Assembly: GCA_017985675.1 (NCBI GenBank)
Contig: JAGNXB010000003.1
Span: forward strand, 1-64,000
DNA from: Saprospiraceae bacterium
GTDB lineage: Bacteria; Bacteroidota; Bacteroidia; Chitinophagales; Saprospiraceae
Length of the DNA stretch: 64,000 nt
Reading direction: 5' to 3'
Shown here: positions 1 to 9,375 of the stretch, piece after piece
How the letters are laid out: each line of letters begins with the position of its first letter
Position numbering within the stretch: the first letter of the stretch is position 1
Made by a program: the position numbers and the translations under genes
The notes under the pieces: generated by a model
What the model was told of the DNA's origin: nothing
Seen by the model: the letters and a program-made list of their open reading frames with translations, nothing else
Database searches by the model: none

Positions 1-1
1 A

Positions 2-121
2 CTGCGCCAGCAACTGCTCAAAAAGCAGCCGGAACTTGCAAAGGAGATTGTGCTTAAAATGGATATTATAAAGAAAAAGGAGCAGGATCCGGAGCTCCAA
101 AACTATTATCAGAATTATTGA
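2..121 (+). CDS. C-terminal end of an unidentified protein (5' truncated by window)
   Basis: An open frame runs in from the window edge and ends at TGA (119-121), giving the last 39 residues of a protein. The tail is rich in Lys, Glu and Gln, contains no membrane segment and looks helical, ending in Tyr-Tyr-Gln-Asn-Tyr. It is too short and too low in distinctive residues to assign a family. It converges on the methyltransferase gene, whose end lies 12 bases away. Coding status is inferred from the uninterrupted frame and plausible composition only. Confidence 0.45.
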   Translation: MRQQLLKKQPELAKEIVLKMDIIKKKEQDPELQNYYQNY

Positions 122-133
122 TCCTGACCACGT

Positions 134-910
134 TTATTCTTCCCGACTTACGAGGTATTGATAACTTATCCAACTTTTACCGGCGTTGTTATTATTGGTT
201 ATGTCGACAATTTGAATGCCTGGCCTTGTTAGTAGTTTGCAAACTTCCTCTTTTGGTATGCCGTACATCTCCATGTGTGGCTCCTGGCGGAATGTATTTG
301 TAAGTTGTTTGATTCTAGTGTAAACCTGGTCCGGCAAATTCCCAAAAACATGTCGTAGTACAATGCGAACGCGCATAGCTAAGGAGGATTTTTCGGGTAC
401 AACTTGTTCGCCAGGTAATTGAAAAAGCAATTTTCCACCGGGAGCTAAAAGACGTAAAAATTCGGCAATATATTTTTTGGCGTACCGTGGCTCCATATGC
501 TGCAGTGTAATATTGGAATAAATGAATGCAAAAGACTGATCCTCAAAGAGGGCGAGATCGTCTACCTCGTTTAAAAAATATTGGCATTTGTCTGCATATT
601 GATTATGAGAAACTGCCATTTCAATCATTGTTGGTGCAATGTCCACGCCATAAACCTGATTAAAATGGGGTGCCAAAGCCTGTGTTAGTCTTCCAATGCC
701 ACATCCAAAATCCAATGCTCTTCCTTTAGGAATTTGAATGGATTTCAATTGTAAATAACGGATCGTTCTGTTTATTTCCTTTCTACCTGTTTCAAAAAAG
801 CTCTCTTTGTCCCATTTACCACCCTCCATGCCTGGCCTGGTGATGATTGCCCACATAGGATCTTCCTTGCCAAACTGGTTCCAATTTTTTTGGAGGTCTT
901 TAAACTTCAT
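134..910 (-). CDS. class I SAM-dependent methyltransferase
   Basis: A 258-residue cytosolic protein of the Methyltransf_11/25 type. Motif I is visible as ALDFGCGIGRL near residues 66-76, followed by an acidic residue closing the second strand (VYGVDIAP). A later LAPGGKLLFQL segment is the usual post-motif III region of small-molecule methyltransferases. The N-terminal part (WNQFGKEDPMWAI) resembles methyltransferases found beside polysaccharide or glycosyl genes, but no such genes are here, so the substrate is unknown. The start is ATG at 910. It stands alone, divergent from the DUF3299-like gene. Confidence 0.85.
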   Translation of the reverse strand: MKFKDLQKNWNQFGKEDPMWAIITRPGMEGGKWDKESFFETGRKEINRTIRYLQLKSIQIPKGRALDFGCGIGRLTQALAPHFNQVYGVDIAPTMIEMAVSHNQYADKCQYFLNEVDDLALFEDQSFAFIYSNITLQHMEPRYAKKYIAEFLRLLAPGGKLLFQLPGEQVVPEKSSLAMRVRIVLRHVFGNLPDQVYTRIKQLTNTFRQEPHMEMYGIPKEEVCKLLTRPGIQIVDITNNNNAGKSWISYQYLVSREE

Positions 911-1129
911 GGTAGAAAATTAAAAAACGAATGAGGATAATTTTACACTATAGCCTAATTGTTTTACTAGAATTTATGTTTTGGGGCACTCAATAACTTA
1001 GTCGATACCTCTTCTTTGAATCCTATGCAGGATACCAGGTGTCTTTTGCGCCTAATAACTTTTGTACTCCAAAGACTATCCAACAGTCACGCAAACCATG
1101 CCAGATTCGCCAATTCGTACCAATCCATG

Positions 1130-1137
1130 TACTTTTG
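1130..1137 (+). promoter_or_regulatory. possible -7 promoter element TACTTTTG
   Basis: TACTTTTG fits the Bacteroidota -7 consensus TAnnTTTG and lies 34 bases before the ATG of the DUF3299-like gene. No TTG lies at the usual -33 spacing, so this is a weak call. Confidence 0.35.
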
Positions 1138-1171
1138 CGAACTTCCTCCATATCACCTTTGTTTCTACTAC

Positions 1172-1627
1172 ATGAATCGGAAAGTCCTAATTTTGTTGCC
1201 TGCTTTATTTACTGGTTTGTTCCTTTTGTCCGGATTTACGGCCAGCGCTCAGGACAGTACGTGGAAAACGCTGGGCAAAATAACGTTCACTAAGAAGTAT
1301 GATGAGTTGCTTGGATTTAAGGTAGATGTTCCCGTTTTTTCCTCCGAAGTAAAAAAATTGGATGGGCAGCGTATTACGCTCAAGGGCTATATTATCCCGG
1401 TAGAGGGCTACCGCAGTCATAAGGAGTTTATTTTCTCGGCATTTCCGTATAATATGTGTTTTTTCTGTGGTGGGGCGGGACCTGAGACGGTCATGGAGGT
1501 AAAGACGCTAAAGCCTGTAAAATATACTACGGAGCCGATCATTCTGAAAGGTACACTCCGACTCAACGACAGGGATATTAATCGCCTGATGTATTGGCTG
1601 GAAGACGCAGAAATCTCTGGTTCCTAA
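1172..1627 (+). CDS. exported DUF3299-like protein with CxxC
   Basis: A 151-residue protein starting MNRKVLIL, with a clear signal peptide ending near ASAQ; an upstream in-frame ATG at 1016 would add an implausible non-signal extension. The mature part carries LDGQRITLKGYIIPVEG and then CFFCGGAGPE. This is the layout of DUF3299 family proteins: a beta-strand, a G-Y-x-x-P turn, a hydrophobic strand, then a Cys motif. The two cysteines (CxxC) could bind metal or be redox-active. No partner is encoded nearby. The family match is by pattern only, and its function is not established. Confidence 0.6.
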   Translation: MNRKVLILLPALFTGLFLLSGFTASAQDSTWKTLGKITFTKKYDELLGFKVDVPVFSSEVKKLDGQRITLKGYIIPVEGYRSHKEFIFSAFPYNMCFFCGGAGPETVMEVKTLKPVKYTTEPIILKGTLRLNDRDINRLMYWLEDAEISGS

Positions 1628-1685
1628 AAATCGTTTATTGAAACGGGTGATTCTACCTTGTTTTGTTTTACTCCCTTCAATTCCT

Positions 1686-2198
1686 TTACTTCGGTCTTTC
1701 AAACATGGCAAACCAGCCATATCTGAAAAGGATTAACAAGAATATAAGGATCAGGATAACGATATAGAAGGGCAGGTAGGTAAACGCAATGATATGGGTG
1801 CGGTCAATGGCCCACATGAGGATGAGCACTACAAATACCATGATTAATAAACCGGCAATTTTGCCAAATCCGGGCACCTTGTCCAAGGGTGTATTCCAGC
1901 GAATCAGCCAAAAGGTGAGTACCATGGACAGGATGGGTAAAACTTGGATATACAGATCTGTTTCCAGGATACTGCGTCTTTCAAACAGCCAAAAATAAAG
2001 CGTCAGGATTAGGGCAAACATACCGGGCACTGCAGCGAGGTATACTAGGGATCCATACAGGTACTTCCACGGGGTCAAGTGCCCTTCAGCCTGACCGAGG
2101 ATCCCTGCCAGGAGGGCAGTCAAGGGGACTACAGCATAATAGCCGATTAACAGGATTGGATTCTGTCCAATGAGGGTGAAAAAGTCACCAAGCGTCAT
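1686..2198 (-). CDS. integral membrane protein of unknown function
   Basis: A 170-residue protein with about five hydrophobic helices (around residues 10-35, 45-70, 83-100, 112-130 and 138-162) and few charged residues. I recognise no family motif. It ends close to the DUF3299-like gene (convergent) and starts 9 bases after the sucB stop on the same strand, so it is probably co-transcribed with sucB. The start is ATG at 2198. Inner-membrane location is inferred from hydrophobicity. Confidence 0.7.
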   Translation of the reverse strand: MTLGDFFTLIGQNPILLIGYYAVVPLTALLAGILGQAEGHLTPWKYLYGSLVYLAAVPGMFALILTLYFWLFERRSILETDLYIQVLPILSMVLTFWLIRWNTPLDKVPGFGKIAGLLIMVFVVLILMWAIDRTHIIAFTYLPFYIVILILIFLLILFRYGWFAMFERPK

Positions 2199-2207
2199 GA
2201 AATGCGA

Positions 2208-3449
2208 TTATAGGCCAAGCATAAAGCGGAGCGGGTCTTCCAATAACTCCTTTACTTTTACAAGAAAGGTTACAGAAGAGCTACCGTCTATTACCCGATG
2301 ATCATACGATAGTGCAAGATACATCATCGGACGGATAACAATTTGACCATCAACAACAACGGGCCTTTCCTTAATGGCATGCATGCCCAGGATAGCAGAT
2401 TGTGGTTCATTAATAATCGGTGTACTCATAAGCGAACCAAACACACCGCCATTAGTGATGGTAAAGGTGCCACCGCTCATCTCCTCAAGTGAGAGTTTTC
2501 CGGTCCGTGCCTTATCTGCCAGATTTTTTATGGCAAATTCAATTTCGTGCAGTGCCAGACTTTCTACATTAAGGACGGGAGGCACCACCAAACCGGATGG
2601 AGTTGAAATAGCAATGGAAATATCCGCATAATCGTGCATGACCAGATCATCGCCTTCTACAAATGCATTTACCTCCGGCATTTCAAGGAGGGTTTGGGCG
2701 CAAGCCTTTGCAAAAAGGGACATAAAGCCCAATTTGATCCCATATTTTTTTACGAATTCATCTTGATATTTGGCGCGAAGTGCAAAGATAGCACTCATGT
2801 CCACCTCATTAAAGGTGGTTAACATTGCCGTATTATTTTTGGCCGAAACCAATCGTTTTGCAATAGTGCGGCGCATTCGAGACATCTTTTCACGATGTTC
2901 AACACGTGAAAAAGCAACTGAAGCTGTCGGGTTGTTAGTTGATGTTGAAGATAAAGATTCTGGAGAAGGTGCAGTTGCCTGCATTTCAGTGGCTTTTACG
3001 ACTACATCTTCTTTTGTGATGCGACCGTCCCGACCAGTACCCACTATAGTTTGGGGCGCAATACCCTGTTCTCTTAAAAGCTTGGCAGCTGCCGGTGATG
3101 GATGCCCTTCAACATGGGACCCAGATTTGGACAGTGATTCGGAAGTGGTGACCTGAGTTGATGGGTCAGCGGGCACTTCAACAGTGTTATTTGTTGACCC
3201 GTCTTGTTCAGCACTAGTATCCAGGCGGGCAATAAGAGCTCCGATCTCCAGGTCATCGCCGGCTTTTGCAATATGGGTTAACTTGCCGGAAGCTTCCACA
3301 GGATATTCGAGTGTTGCTTTATCCGATTCAAATTCACAAATGGGTTCATCCATTTTGACAAAAGATCCGTCTGCCTTCAGCCATTGGGCAAGAGTCACCT
3401 CAGTAATCGATTCACCTATCGACGGCACACGTATTTCAATAAGAGCCAT
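2208..3449 (-). CDS. sucB: 2-oxoglutarate dehydrogenase E2, dihydrolipoyl succinyltransferase
   Basis: A 413-residue E2 component that transfers the succinyl group to CoA in the TCA-cycle 2-oxoglutarate dehydrogenase complex. The N-terminal lipoyl domain has the modified lysine in ESDKATLE (K44). The peripheral subunit-binding domain is at about 118-150 ([12 protein letters not shown]...GRITKEDV), after a Ser/Thr/Pro-rich linker. The catalytic domain ends with YDHRVIDG (H384, D388) and LLEDPLRF, typical of the succinyl rather than the acetyl enzyme. E1 (sucA) is not in the window. A second flexible linker (about 160-185) precedes the catalytic domain. Confidence 0.93.
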   Translation of the reverse strand: MALIEIRVPSIGESITEVTLAQWLKADGSFVKMDEPICEFESDKATLEYPVEASGKLTHIAKAGDDLEIGALIARLDTSAEQDGSTNNTVEVPADPSTQVTTSESLSKSGSHVEGHPSPAAAKLLREQGIAPQTIVGTGRDGRITKEDVVVKATEMQATAPSPESLSSTSTNNPTASVAFSRVEHREKMSRMRRTIAKRLVSAKNNTAMLTTFNEVDMSAIFALRAKYQDEFVKKYGIKLGFMSLFAKACAQTLLEMPEVNAFVEGDDLVMHDYADISIAISTPSGLVVPPVLNVESLALHEIEFAIKNLADKARTGKLSLEEMSGGTFTITNGGVFGSLMSTPIINEPQSAILGMHAIKERPVVVDGQIVIRPMMYLALSYDHRVIDGSSSVTFLVKVKELLEDPLRFMLGL

Positions 3450-3525
3450 AATATATAATTGATTGTAAAAATACCTGAATTCTCAGTACTGAGAGCTTAT
3501 TGGCCATTCCAGTCATTGAAACGGC

Positions 3526-4434
3526 TCAATGGCTGTCTGGTTCCATGTTTTGTTGGTTTTTTAATTTATTACGGAAAATAACGATTTGTCCAGGCTTTTT
3601 TTTATTGCCTTCACTGGCAATATAGAGATCTCCCTGCTGGTTGAAAGCTATACCCTCGGGTTGGGGGAAGATGGCAGGATCCAGTGCAAAGCTATTCGTA
3701 CAAAGTCCCTTTTTATCAAAAACCAACAGCACTTTCCCTCTATGGCTTAGCATATAAATTTCACTCGTGGAGGGGTGAATGGCTATCCCGGAAGGGCCTA
3801 GAAGAAATTGATCGGGTGTCTTTTTAAGCCAGGCCATGATTCGCTTTTTATCGGACTTTTTAATCTGTTTTTTAACTATCTCGCTAAATTCTTCTTTGTT
3901 GATACCCACTATAGTCGAGTCAAGCGTCGCAGACACTGGATCAAAATATAGCCAGCCTTTGGTGGGATTATTTAGGGAGGAGGGATCATCCTTCACGGCT
4001 ATAAGTAGTTTTTTTAAGATAGGGTCCCAGCCCAGGCCTTCAAGGTCAATTCCTTTTCGCGCAATGAGTTGAGATGACGATACGGCCCCGGAAGCTCCAT
4101 TTTGCCATGGGGTTTGCAAAAGCATGCCGTCGCTTCGCAACAGGTACAATATCGAATCGGCAACTTCAATCCCTTCAAAATCACCTTTTCCCGTCAAGGT
4201 CCAGCTTTGTTTAATCAGGCCGGTGGCAGGGTCGATACCGGAGACGATGCCTTTTTCGTCCTGGATGGCTAATAGCCACTCATCCTGCCCGGCGAAACTC
4301 AAGCCAGAAATTTCATGTAGGGCAACAGGCATTGGCCAAATTAAATCAGGCTTTGAAAAGTCATAATCTTGACCTTGTAAAATGCCTATTGAAAGGAGCA
4401 GGATAACCACCGTTATTTTAAATGATTGGATCAT
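3526..4434 (-). CDS. exported SdiA-regulated-like beta-propeller protein
   Basis: A 302-residue protein with a signal peptide (cleavage near LQGQ) and the SdiA-regulated family pattern: a HEISGLSF strand, a DE-K-G turn, GDFEGIE around residue 90, and a later PSGIAIHP/PQPEGIAF pair. These mark a periplasmic or surface beta-propeller of the YjiK/SMP-30-like superfamily. Its start codon shares one base with the stop of the upstream cyclase-NTPase-TPR gene (TAATG), so the two are likely translated from one message. Substrate and enzymatic activity are unknown. Confidence 0.75.
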   Translation of the reverse strand: MIQSFKITVVILLLSIGILQGQDYDFSKPDLIWPMPVALHEISGLSFAGQDEWLLAIQDEKGIVSGIDPATGLIKQSWTLTGKGDFEGIEVADSILYLLRSDGMLLQTPWQNGASGAVSSSQLIARKGIDLEGLGWDPILKKLLIAVKDDPSSLNNPTKGWLYFDPVSATLDSTIVGINKEEFSEIVKKQIKKSDKKRIMAWLKKTPDQFLLGPSGIAIHPSTSEIYMLSHRGKVLLVFDKKGLCTNSFALDPAIFPQPEGIAFNQQGDLYIASEGNKKKPGQIVIFRNKLKNQQNMEPDSH

Positions 4435-7400
4435 TAAGAAAGTTGTTTTATACGATGGCTAAATAGGATATGCGGTGTTTTTATCTGGGCTTTTTGGAAT
4501 AAATCATAGGCTAAATTTCGGGCATGAAGGTCTTTATTTGAAATCCATATCAAATAATTTGCTTCTGCCTGAGTCCAAATATCTGATGGATCTGAAAGTG
4601 CACTTTCTAATGCATCCTCTTTTTCCCTTCCGGAAAGAACATGCATTCTCAAACGCTTCAGTTGACCAATGAGTATTGGGTCTTCCCATAAGATTACATC
4701 CGGCTCTGCTAGCGCCAGATATTTTCTGGCTTGAGATAAGTCCATCACTTCAATAAATAGAGATGAGAGTTCCAGGGTTGCCGTTGCCAATAATTTGCGA
4801 TTACCGATTTCAGCAGCCATTTCAAGCGCCTCAGTGGCATATTTAATAGAAAGGTCAAAGTCCTCCTGCCAGCAGCTGGATTGGACAAGGCCTAATAAAG
4901 ATTTGATGATCCCTTTTTTGTAACCCATAGCTCTACTGATGGACAGTGCTTTTAACAGCAATTCCTCACCTTGGGACCAATGGCCAAGTTTAATCTCAAG
5001 ACTTCCTAATAATTCTAGCGCAATCGATTCACCTTGAGGGTCTCCAAGCTCCCGTGCCAGAGCCAAATCTGTTTTAAAGTCCTCGATTGCCTTTGCCCAG
5101 TCACCAGTGTTTTGGAGAGCTAGTCCTCTGGTGCCCAATGCAATACTCATCCAAAGTTTATTGGAATAGGTTTCTGCCAGAGTAAAACCTTTTTCCAAAT
5201 TTGACAAAGCTTCCTGGTATTTGCCCATTTCATTTTGTATCACGCCAAGATTGATATAAAGTGAAATAAGTGATTGATTTTCACCTGTTTGGTGTCTAAT
5301 CATTAATTCATTGTATATCAATTGCTCCGCTTCCTGATACCGCCCTTGATTCATTCTGATGAGCGAAAGGTTCATTACTAAGCCACTATCTTTTTGATGG
5401 TCTGCTGGTAGCCGTTCGAAAGTTTGAGTTATGTAGTTTTCTGCCAACACATATTCACCTTTCCTAAAATGTAAAACTGAAAGATCCCGGGTACAACCTG
5501 CCATTCCTTCATTATTATTTAAAGATCTGAATGCTTCAAAACTGAGATTTAAAACACTAGTCGCCTCCGAATATTTTCCTGAAAGTGTCAGTATATGTCC
5601 CTTTAATGCCAGATGTTTTGCTTGGAGAAGTGGAGATATTTTTTCATTGAAGAGGGGATCTTCTAATTCTTGAAAAGCTAGTTCCCATTGACCCAAAGCA
5701 ACACGAGCCGGAATCCCATCCAGAATAATGGGGATTTTGTCCAGTGGATTTGTTGTAAGCAATCGCGCATTGTCAAAGAAATCCAGCGCTTCGCGATTTT
5801 GATATTGTGACATAGCATATCGGCCTGCCATCTGGTAATAAGTGGCAGCCTGATTTTGTAATCCGGCTTCCTGACTGTGTATAGCTAACTCAACGGCATA
5901 TATTTCCAGGGAGCCTTTGTAAAGTGCCTCCATCGTTTCAACGACAAGTTTGTGGAAGTGCCTTAGCTTTGAATGCATTTGTACTTCAAGGATGACTTCG
6001 CGAAGTAGACTATGTTGGAAATAATAAAGATTATCCTTGTTGACATGTATGATTTCTGCTGCTTCTGCTTGTTTGAGTATTTTTTCCGCTCCTACTATGG
6101 CTCCGGGAACTAATTTAAGTAGTTCAAATAGGAGGATAGTGTCAAAGTACTGACCAATTACAGCAGCGAAGGTCAGCATTTCCCTGACGAGGGTATCCAT
6201 TTGATCGAGTCGGGCCAATAATATATCTCTTAAGGTACCGCCAAGCTTAATGTCTTTTTCGGAGGTAATTGCGAGTCCTTGTTCATTAGTGATAATCAGG
6301 TTTTTACTTTGCAAATAATACAAAAACTGTTCGGCATAAAAAGGGTTTCCATTTGCTGCTTTTTGGATGCTATCAACGAGATGTGGATCAGGATCTTGGT
6401 TGAGGACACAAGTGGCAAGCTGCGTCATGCCTGCATCAGATAGCGGAGGCAATTGCAATAATCTGTGTTTGCCAGAATGCAAGGCCTTAAGTTCAGCAAG
6501 CGGCTCTCTGGTTGTAACAAGTATATGAATTACCAGCTGATTGGCCAGCGCAATGAGGAGCTCACGTGAAGCATAATCCAAGTCGGGCCAATGTTCTATC
6601 CAAATGGCAACCGGAACATTTAGATGGCTTTGTCGGAGTAATTCGTCATGGATACTTCTGATTTGGTCAAAGCGCTCTTTAACAGGCAAATCTGCATTGG
6701 ATCTTATCCGCTCTAAGCGTTCTAAATTTATCTTTAAAAGGTCGTTAGTGCTCAGGGCCACCGTGCTGCGCCAAGCCATTTCAAGATCTTCAAATGGGGC
6801 AGTCCGCATTTGGTGTGCATCCACTTTTAGCCAATAATAATTGCTTTCCAGCAGTTTAGTCAGCTTCCGGGCAGTAAATGATTTCCCCACTCCGGGTTCG
6901 CCGGTGATTTCGAGGCAAGTGCCTGGTGAAGACAAAAAGTGATCTCTAAACGGGAGAAGGAATTCTTTTGGTCTATAATACCGATCATCCTTATCCAAGC
7001 GCACTTTAAAACTTTGGAGGGCAAAGATTTGGACAGGAGCTGTGAAACCCTTTGCATGAATCATTCCTAAATCATCCTTGATCAGTGAAGGCAAGGATGC
7101 GGTAAGCTCATCGGCACGAATCTCGCCAATGTCTGCTTTTAATGCAATGCGGGCTGCCAAATTGATGGATCTTCCAGCTACAATGTATTGTCTGCGATAA
7201 TCGTCACCTGCAGTGCCGCAAAAGGCTTGACCTGATGCAATTCCTATGCGCAATAGTAAGGTAGACTTTGCAAAATGGTCTCTAATTATGAATGCGGTAT
7301 CTATAGCTGCTTGATGTGAATCCCCCATATTCACAGGGGCTCCAAAAAAGGCCACAAAGAGACCACCTTTATCTGTAAAGTCAAGTTCTTTAAAATATCC

Positions 7401-8162
7401 ACCGCGACGTTCGATTTCGGCGCAAGAAAACACCAAAAAATTGTCTAGCGCTGTAGTGTTTGTATCCCCCTGAATTGAAATAAATAGGCTGGTAACAGCT
7501 CTGAATTCACCGCTATGAAACCGATCTCTTAAAAATTCGGGATAAAAAAAAGGCGCACTAGGGGTTGAGATTGGTTTTACATTAGGTATGTCACTGGGTG
7601 CTTGTGGGATCAATCGAAAATATCCGCTTTCTGTGAGCACTTCCTTTGAAATAGTGGGTGTAAGATTGGCAACAGCCTGGGAAATGCAGATTTCATTTGG
7701 ACCAGCGTGCTGTTCTGCGCTTACGGCATCAGCCATACCTTCACCACGGATATACCATTTATAGGGTTGTTCTTTTGTAATATGCCACTCAAGACTGCCT
7801 GTACCCAAGCCAATACGAAGTGGAATATCAATTGCAAGATCAAGAAGTTTTCGCCGGATATCCTGAGCAGCAAAAATAGCTTGCTGTGCTCCGGATGTGC
7901 TAATAAAAACGCCTGTAAACGCATCACCGGCAAAATAAGGAATAAAGCCATCTCTGGTGTGAATGGAAATGGAGGCTGCGCAAAAAACTTCATTCAACAT
8001 TTGGGATAGAAGTTCGGCACCTGCGTTGCCCTTTGAGAGCAACTTTTCAGTGTAACTTGTGAACCCTTGCAGATCCGCAAAGATGATGACCGCATTAACC
8101 TGACCGTGATGGTTGGACAAAGCAATCTGTTGGTCAATAAAATTTGGAATAAAACCTTGCAC
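4434..8162 (-). CDS. tandem class III cyclase / NTPase / TPR signalling protein (soluble adenylyl cyclase-like)
   Basis: A 1242-residue cytosolic protein. Residues about 20-170 form a class III nucleotide cyclase domain with both metal-binding Asp positions present (D30 in FADLQGFT; D80 in AGDAFTGVF). Residues about 220-350 form a second cyclase domain in which the first metal Asp is missing (FISIQGD), so it is probably regulatory. A P-loop NTPase follows (GEPGVGKS near 420), then about ten TPR repeats (about 800-1190). This is the architecture of ADCY10-like cyclases and related AAA/TPR regulators. It starts at GTG 8162, the only start codon after the upstream in-frame TAA. It likely makes or senses a cyclic nucleotide; the product is not determined. 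Confidence 0.85.
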   Translation of the reverse strand: MQGFIPNFIDQQIALSNHHGQVNAVIIFADLQGFTSYTEKLLSKGNAGAELLSQMLNEVFCAASISIHTRDGFIPYFAGDAFTGVFISTSGAQQAIFAAQDIRRKLLDLAIDIPLRIGLGTGSLEWHITKEQPYKWYIRGEGMADAVSAEQHAGPNEICISQAVANLTPTISKEVLTESGYFRLIPQAPSDIPNVKPISTPSAPFFYPEFLRDRFHSGEFRAVTSLFISIQGDTNTTALDNFLVFSCAEIERRGGYFKELDFTDKGGLFVAFFGAPVNMGDSHQAAIDTAFIIRDHFAKSTLLLRIGIASGQAFCGTAGDDYRRQYIVAGRSINLAARIALKADIGEIRADELTASLPSLIKDDLGMIHAKGFTAPVQIFALQSFKVRLDKDDRYYRPKEFLLPFRDHFLSSPGTCLEITGEPGVGKSFTARKLTKLLESNYYWLKVDAHQMRTAPFEDLEMAWRSTVALSTNDLLKINLERLERIRSNADLPVKERFDQIRSIHDELLRQSHLNVPVAIWIEHWPDLDYASRELLIALANQLVIHILVTTREPLAELKALHSGKHRLLQLPPLSDAGMTQLATCVLNQDPDPHLVDSIQKAANGNPFYAEQFLYYLQSKNLIITNEQGLAITSEKDIKLGGTLRDILLARLDQMDTLVREMLTFAAVIGQYFDTILLFELLKLVPGAIVGAEKILKQAEAAEIIHVNKDNLYYFQHSLLREVILEVQMHSKLRHFHKLVVETMEALYKGSLEIYAVELAIHSQEAGLQNQAATYYQMAGRYAMSQYQNREALDFFDNARLLTTNPLDKIPIILDGIPARVALGQWELAFQELEDPLFNEKISPLLQAKHLALKGHILTLSGKYSEATSVLNLSFEAFRSLNNNEGMAGCTRDLSVLHFRKGEYVLAENYITQTFERLPADHQKDSGLVMNLSLIRMNQGRYQEAEQLIYNELMIRHQTGENQSLISLYINLGVIQNEMGKYQEALSNLEKGFTLAETYSNKLWMSIALGTRGLALQNTGDWAKAIEDFKTDLALARELGDPQGESIALELLGSLEIKLGHWSQGEELLLKALSISRAMGYKKGIIKSLLGLVQSSCWQEDFDLSIKYATEALEMAAEIGNRKLLATATLELSSLFIEVMDLSQARKYLALAEPDVILWEDPILIGQLKRLRMHVLSGREKEDALESALSDPSDIWTQAEANYLIWISNKDLHARNLAYDLFQKAQIKTPHILFSHRIKQLS

Positions 8163-8336
8163 GCGGTGAAAATAGGATTTCTTCTCCGATGGAGGTCCTT
8201 TCCTATATCCAGGTTAATCCACAAGCTCGATTTTACCTGTTAACTAACATCCATAGAAGGTAGCCCAACTTACAGCGTTTGATTTGAAAAGGGCCTAACT
8301 GCTCACCTGTTGTGTATATTTAGCTAAGAAATTAAT

Positions 8337-9071
8337 CTAGTTAACATCACAAATCCGGCGCACCACCTTATAGACCCGGGTATATTCATTGACTTCTTCT
8401 TCAAAGGGATCATGTTCGAGATGGTTGGCCGAAATCAGCCGCAAGTGCCGAACCCGGCCTTTGTGATCAGGAATTTTCTGAACATATTTAACCCAAATGG
8501 CGCCATTTGATTTAACTGCATAAATGTCGTTGTCTCTGATTTTTTCAATGGAATCGACAGCCTTACAAATGACGATGTCCTCATCATTGATAACAGGCTC
8601 CATACTATTCCCTTTAATAGGGAAGGACACAAATTCTTTGCCCGCAAGTCCGGGAATATGAAAAAAATCAAGGTCCTCTTTGTCAAAGCTGTCTGCGCCT
8701 ATTGTTGACCCGGCAAAAGCCTGTGTTGTAGTAAACAAGATATTGTTGGAAGTTTTACGAGGCACCTGTGCGGATTGATACCCTGGTTCAATACCAAACG
8801 GGGTCCCTTTTCCATGTAGCATCCAGTTTTCATTAACACCAAATTCTTTGCACAATGTTTGAGCGTGGTGGTAATCTATGACCCGCCGATCTTCGCGATT
8901 TAAGAAGGCCCGAATAATATGGCCGTAGGTCCTGTTTCCAAGAATTCGCTCTGCAAAATCACCCATACCCCTGCCATCGCGGTCATTTAATACTATGACG
9001 CCTCGGGCTTCAAGAATATCAAACACTTTTATAAATCGCTCATTGAGCTTCAATCGGTCATCAGTAATCAT
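8337..9071 (-). CDS. LexA/CI-type self-cleaving repressor (HTH + peptidase S24)
   Basis: A 244-residue regulator. The N-terminal ~90 residues form a helix-turn-helix region. The C-terminal half is a LexA-fold S24 peptidase with nucleophile S156 in GNSMEP and general base K195 in WVKYV, 39 residues apart as in LexA/CI. An Ala-Gly pair (A120-G121), 36 residues before the serine, is a plausible autocleavage site. Such proteins repress stress, phage or conjugative-element genes until cleaved. No phage genes surround it. It is transcribed from its own promoter, with a palindrome overlapping the -33 region. The regulon is unknown. Confidence 0.85.
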   Translation of the reverse strand: MITDDRLKLNERFIKVFDILEARGVIVLNDRDGRGMGDFAERILGNRTYGHIIRAFLNREDRRVIDYHHAQTLCKEFGVNENWMLHGKGTPFGIEPGYQSAQVPRKTSNNILFTTTQAFAGSTIGADSFDKEDLDFFHIPGLAGKEFVSFPIKGNSMEPVINDEDIVICKAVDSIEKIRDNDIYAVKSNGAIWVKYVQKIPDHKGRVRHLRLISANHLEHDPFEEEVNEYTRVYKVVRRICDVN

Positions 9072-9108
9072 AGCCGGCTATTTTAAAACAAAATAAAGTT
9101 TCCGACAG

Positions 9109-9144
9109 CAAATATAAAACATTTATTTTCAAACAAAGCGTTTG
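9109..9144 (-). promoter_or_regulatory. promoter with overlapping palindrome upstream of the S24 repressor
   Basis: On the minus strand TTG (plus 9134-9136) lies 17 bases before TATATTTG (plus 9109-9116), matching the Bacteroidota TTG-N17-23-TAnnTTTG promoter. An inverted repeat CAAAC-AAAGC-GTTTG (9130-9144) overlaps the -33 element, a natural place for an autoregulatory operator. That function is inferred. Apart from this and the hairpin at 9173-9195, I see nothing in the gene-free stretch 9072-9375. Confidence 0.5.
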
Positions 9145-9172
9145 GTTTGCAATTAATTATATATGTATTGGT

Positions 9173-9195
9173 AACGGCTCTTACAATGAGCCGTT
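9173..9195. terminator. perfect hairpin AACGGCTC/GAGCCGTT
   Basis: AACGGCTC and GAGCCGTT form an 8-bp perfect inverted repeat around a 7-base loop (TTACAAT). It sits between the end of the DUF1501 gene and the repressor promoter. There is no clear T-run on either side, so it may be a weak terminator of the minus-strand DUF1800-DUF1501 operon running through, or a protein-binding site. Confidence 0.4.
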
Positions 9196-9375
9196 TCTAA
9201 ACTAATTGGTATAAACCAGATTTGTTTATCACCGGAGATATACTACACAAGGATTCGTGCAAGGCAATGGCCGATGGACCAATACCACCTTCCATCCAAC
9301 TATGGTGGAGTGTTTTAATGAATAATTCCGTTCGCAATGCATCCCTGACCGTCTAACCAAGCCGTCTATTCAGGC

